From assembly GCA_020355945.1 (NCBI GenBank), contig CP070627.1, positions 8,876,143-8,883,523 on the forward strand: a stretch of DNA of 7,381 nt. Reading direction: 5' to 3'. The stretch is from Candidatus Aminicenantota bacterium. Lineage in GTDB: Bacteria; Acidobacteriota; Aminicenantia; UBA2199. Position 1 is the stretch's first letter. Each line of letters starts with the position of its first letter. Below, in pieces: positions 5,821-7,381 of the stretch. The notes beneath the pieces were generated by a model. It made no database searches, had not been told where the DNA came from, and saw only the letters and a list, made by a program, of their open reading frames with translations. Position numbers and translations under genes: made by a program.

Positions 5821-7381
5821 ACAAACAAAATACATTATCAAGCGATAGAAAACCCAAAAACAAGGAGAAAATATTGTTCGTGTTATTACCTTTCTGGGAC
5901 CCCCAGATTCCCCCGCTGGGACTTGCCTGTATAAAAAGTTATCTCCAGCAGCACGGGTATATGGTAAAAACGGTGGACGCCAATATAGAATTAAGATTCA
6001 GGAAATACCACGACAGCTATTTTGATATCTTAAAAAAATATATCCCCGGAAGTAAAAGAGGGAATTTGTATAACATCGGCAACCAGGTTTTACGCAATCA
6101 TCTCATGGCTTATCTTAACTATAAGGAGAAAAGTAAATATATAAAAATGGTAAAAATCCTGGTACATAAGACGTTTTACTGTGAAATCGAGGATTCCGCG
6201 GCCCGGGAATTGGATGAGGTAGTCAGTGAGTTTTATACCGATATGGAGACCTATTTCCTGGATGTACTGGAGCTAGAGCAGCCCGATGTATTGGGATTAT
6301 CGGTCTATGGAGATACATTCCCCGCTTCTATGGCTGCCTTTAAAATGGCAAAAAAAAGGTTTCCATTCATTAAGACGGTTATGGGAGGTGGAATCTTTGC
6401 CGATCAACTGGCCCCCGGCTCCCCTGACCTGGAATATTTCGTAGAAAAAGCAAAAGACGATATTGATCTGATCATAATCGGAGAAGGTGAGCAGTTGATA
6501 TTAAAATATTTACAAAATCAGCTTGACCCGAGCCAAAAAGTCTTTGGAGTTAAAGATATAAAAACAGGAACTTTAGATATTTCCACAGTAGATGTCCCGG
6601 ATTTTTCCGATTTTGATCTCAGTTATTATCCGCACCTGGCTCTGTATGGAGCCCGCAGTTGTCCCTACCAGTGTAAATTCTGTTCAGAAACAATAAATTG
6701 GGGCAAATACCGGAAAAAAAATGTACAACAAACAGTACAAGAATTCATTACGTTATATAAACGGTACTCTTACCAGTTGTTCCTGATGACCGATTCAACA
6801 TTGAATCCGATTATTACTGATCTTGCTAAAGAGGTAATCCGATCAGGGGTTTCTATATACTGGGACGGATTTCTCCGGGCTGATAAACGTGCCTGTGAAA
6901 CGGAAAATACCTGGTTGTGGAGGCGAGGAGGTTTCTACCGTGCGAAGTTGGGGCTTGAAAGCGGGTCCCAGCGTGTCCTGGATATGATGAACAAAAAAAT
7001 CACAATTGAGCAAAGTGAAATTACATTGGCCGCCCTGGCTTATGCCGGTATTAAAACAACTACCTTCTGGTTATTTGGATTTCCCGGTGAAACCGAAGAT
7101 GACTTCCGCATGACCCTGGATTTTATTGAAAGAAATAAAGATAATATTTATGAAGCCGATTGTAATGCATTCAATTATTACCTGGCTGGCCAGGTGAATT
7201 CGGAACAATGGATGAAAAACAATAAAGGCATTCTCCTGTACCCCACCTGGGCAAGAGAGATGTTGATTTCACAGACATGGGTATTGGATGGCGAGCCTTC
7301 ACGGGAAGTTGCATATAAAAGACTGAACCGGTTTATCGAACACTGCAAAAGATTGGCTATTCCCAATCCATATTCTTTAAA
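5817..7381 (+). CDS. Cobalamin-binding-type (B12) radical SAM enzyme, 3' end outside window
   Basis: 521 codons are visible and the stop lies beyond the window. The N-terminal Rossmann-like cobalamin-binding region shows ILFVLLPF, PPLGL (32-36), LKYL-like helix SYLQQHGY, VDAN (53-56), LGLSVYGDT (159-167), MGGG (189-192) and IIIGEGE (219-225). The radical SAM core has the 4Fe-4S/SAM motif C282-x3-C286-x2-C289, then GLESGS (379-384), and GFPGETEDDF (421-430). The family cleaves SAM to a 5'-deoxyadenosyl radical, and many members methylate unactivated carbons using methylcobalamin. Between VDAN and LGLS there are about 100 residues where such proteins commonly have about 30. It follows the NRPS by 49 bases with no terminator, so a peptide-tailoring role is inferred. 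Substrate and reaction are not readable from sequence; a non-methylating reaction is possible. Confidence 0.92.
   Translation, partial: MNKQNTLSSDRKPKNKEKILFVLLPFWDPQIPPLGLACIKSYLQQHGYMVKTVDANIELRFRKYHDSYFDILKKYIPGSKRGNLYNIGNQVLRNHLMAYLNYKEKSKYIKMVKILVHKTFYCEIEDSAARELDEVVSEFYTDMETYFLDVLELEQPDVLGLSVYGDTFPASMAAFKMAKKRFPFIKTVMGGGIFADQLAPGSPDLEYFVEKAKDDIDLIIIGEGEQLILKYLQNQLDPSQKVFGVKDIKTGTLDISTVDVPDFSDFDLSYYPHLALYGARSCPYQCKFCSETINWGKYRKKNVQQTVQEFITLYKRYSYQLFLMTDSTLNPIITDLAKEVIRSGVSIYWDGFLRADKRACETENTWLWRRGGFYRAKLGLESGSQRVLDMMNKKITIEQSEITLAALAYAGIKTTTFWLFGFPGETEDDFRMTLDFIERNKDNIYEADCNAFNYYLAGQVNSEQWMKNNKGILLYPTWAREMLISQTWVLDGEPSREVAYKRLNRFIEHCKRLAIPNPYSL

Noticed and set aside
5961..5963. First in-frame ATG as the radical SAM start
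   Set aside because: It would remove ILFVLLPF and PPLGL of the cobalamin-binding region, and no good ribosome site precedes it, unlike the TTG at 5817.

Overview
This AT-rich window (about 40% GC by eye) is an internal slice of a nonribosomal peptide biosynthetic operon, read entirely on the + strand. Both ends cut through genes. The sequence does not prove the organism. The AT-rich codon use, and the oddly repetitive loops inside the NRPS, recall large NRPS loci from uncultured Acidobacteriota-like lineages such as Candidatus Aminicenantes. That is an impression only and should be tested by a search.

Layout. Positions 2-5767 hold the 3' part of a giant NRPS gene. Its visible domains are the C-terminal two thirds of an epimerization domain (E), a D-L type condensation domain (C), an adenylation domain (A), a peptidyl carrier domain (PCP), and a second complete L-L type condensation domain. 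The protein stops directly after that last C domain, with no A, PCP or thioesterase. A 49-base gap follows, with no terminator but a strong GGAGG. Position 5817 (TTG start) begins a cobalamin-binding-type radical SAM enzyme that runs off the right end. An 18-codon frame (5764-5820) overlaps both the NRPS stop and the radical SAM start and may couple their translation.

How they could work together. The upstream module (outside the window) and its E domain would deliver a D-configured aminoacyl or peptidyl chain. The first C domain joins it to the amino acid loaded by the A-PCP pair here. The terminal C domain then either passes the chain to an A-PCP on another protein or takes part in release. 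The radical SAM enzyme is a likely tailoring enzyme, possibly a C-methylase, acting on the peptide or a building block.

The most unusual content lies inside the NRPS frame. Two nearly identical 34-bp copies of a GC-rich palindrome encode the same in-frame peptide LEGTRGLAPLP, in an A-domain loop and in a C-domain loop. Two 9-bp-period tandem tracts encode Tyr-x-Ser/Thr repeats in A-domain loops. A 13-bp tandem duplication lies at the start of a GC-rich patch around the A3 core. Together these suggest mobile or expanding DNA elements tolerated as in-frame insertions in NRPS loops.
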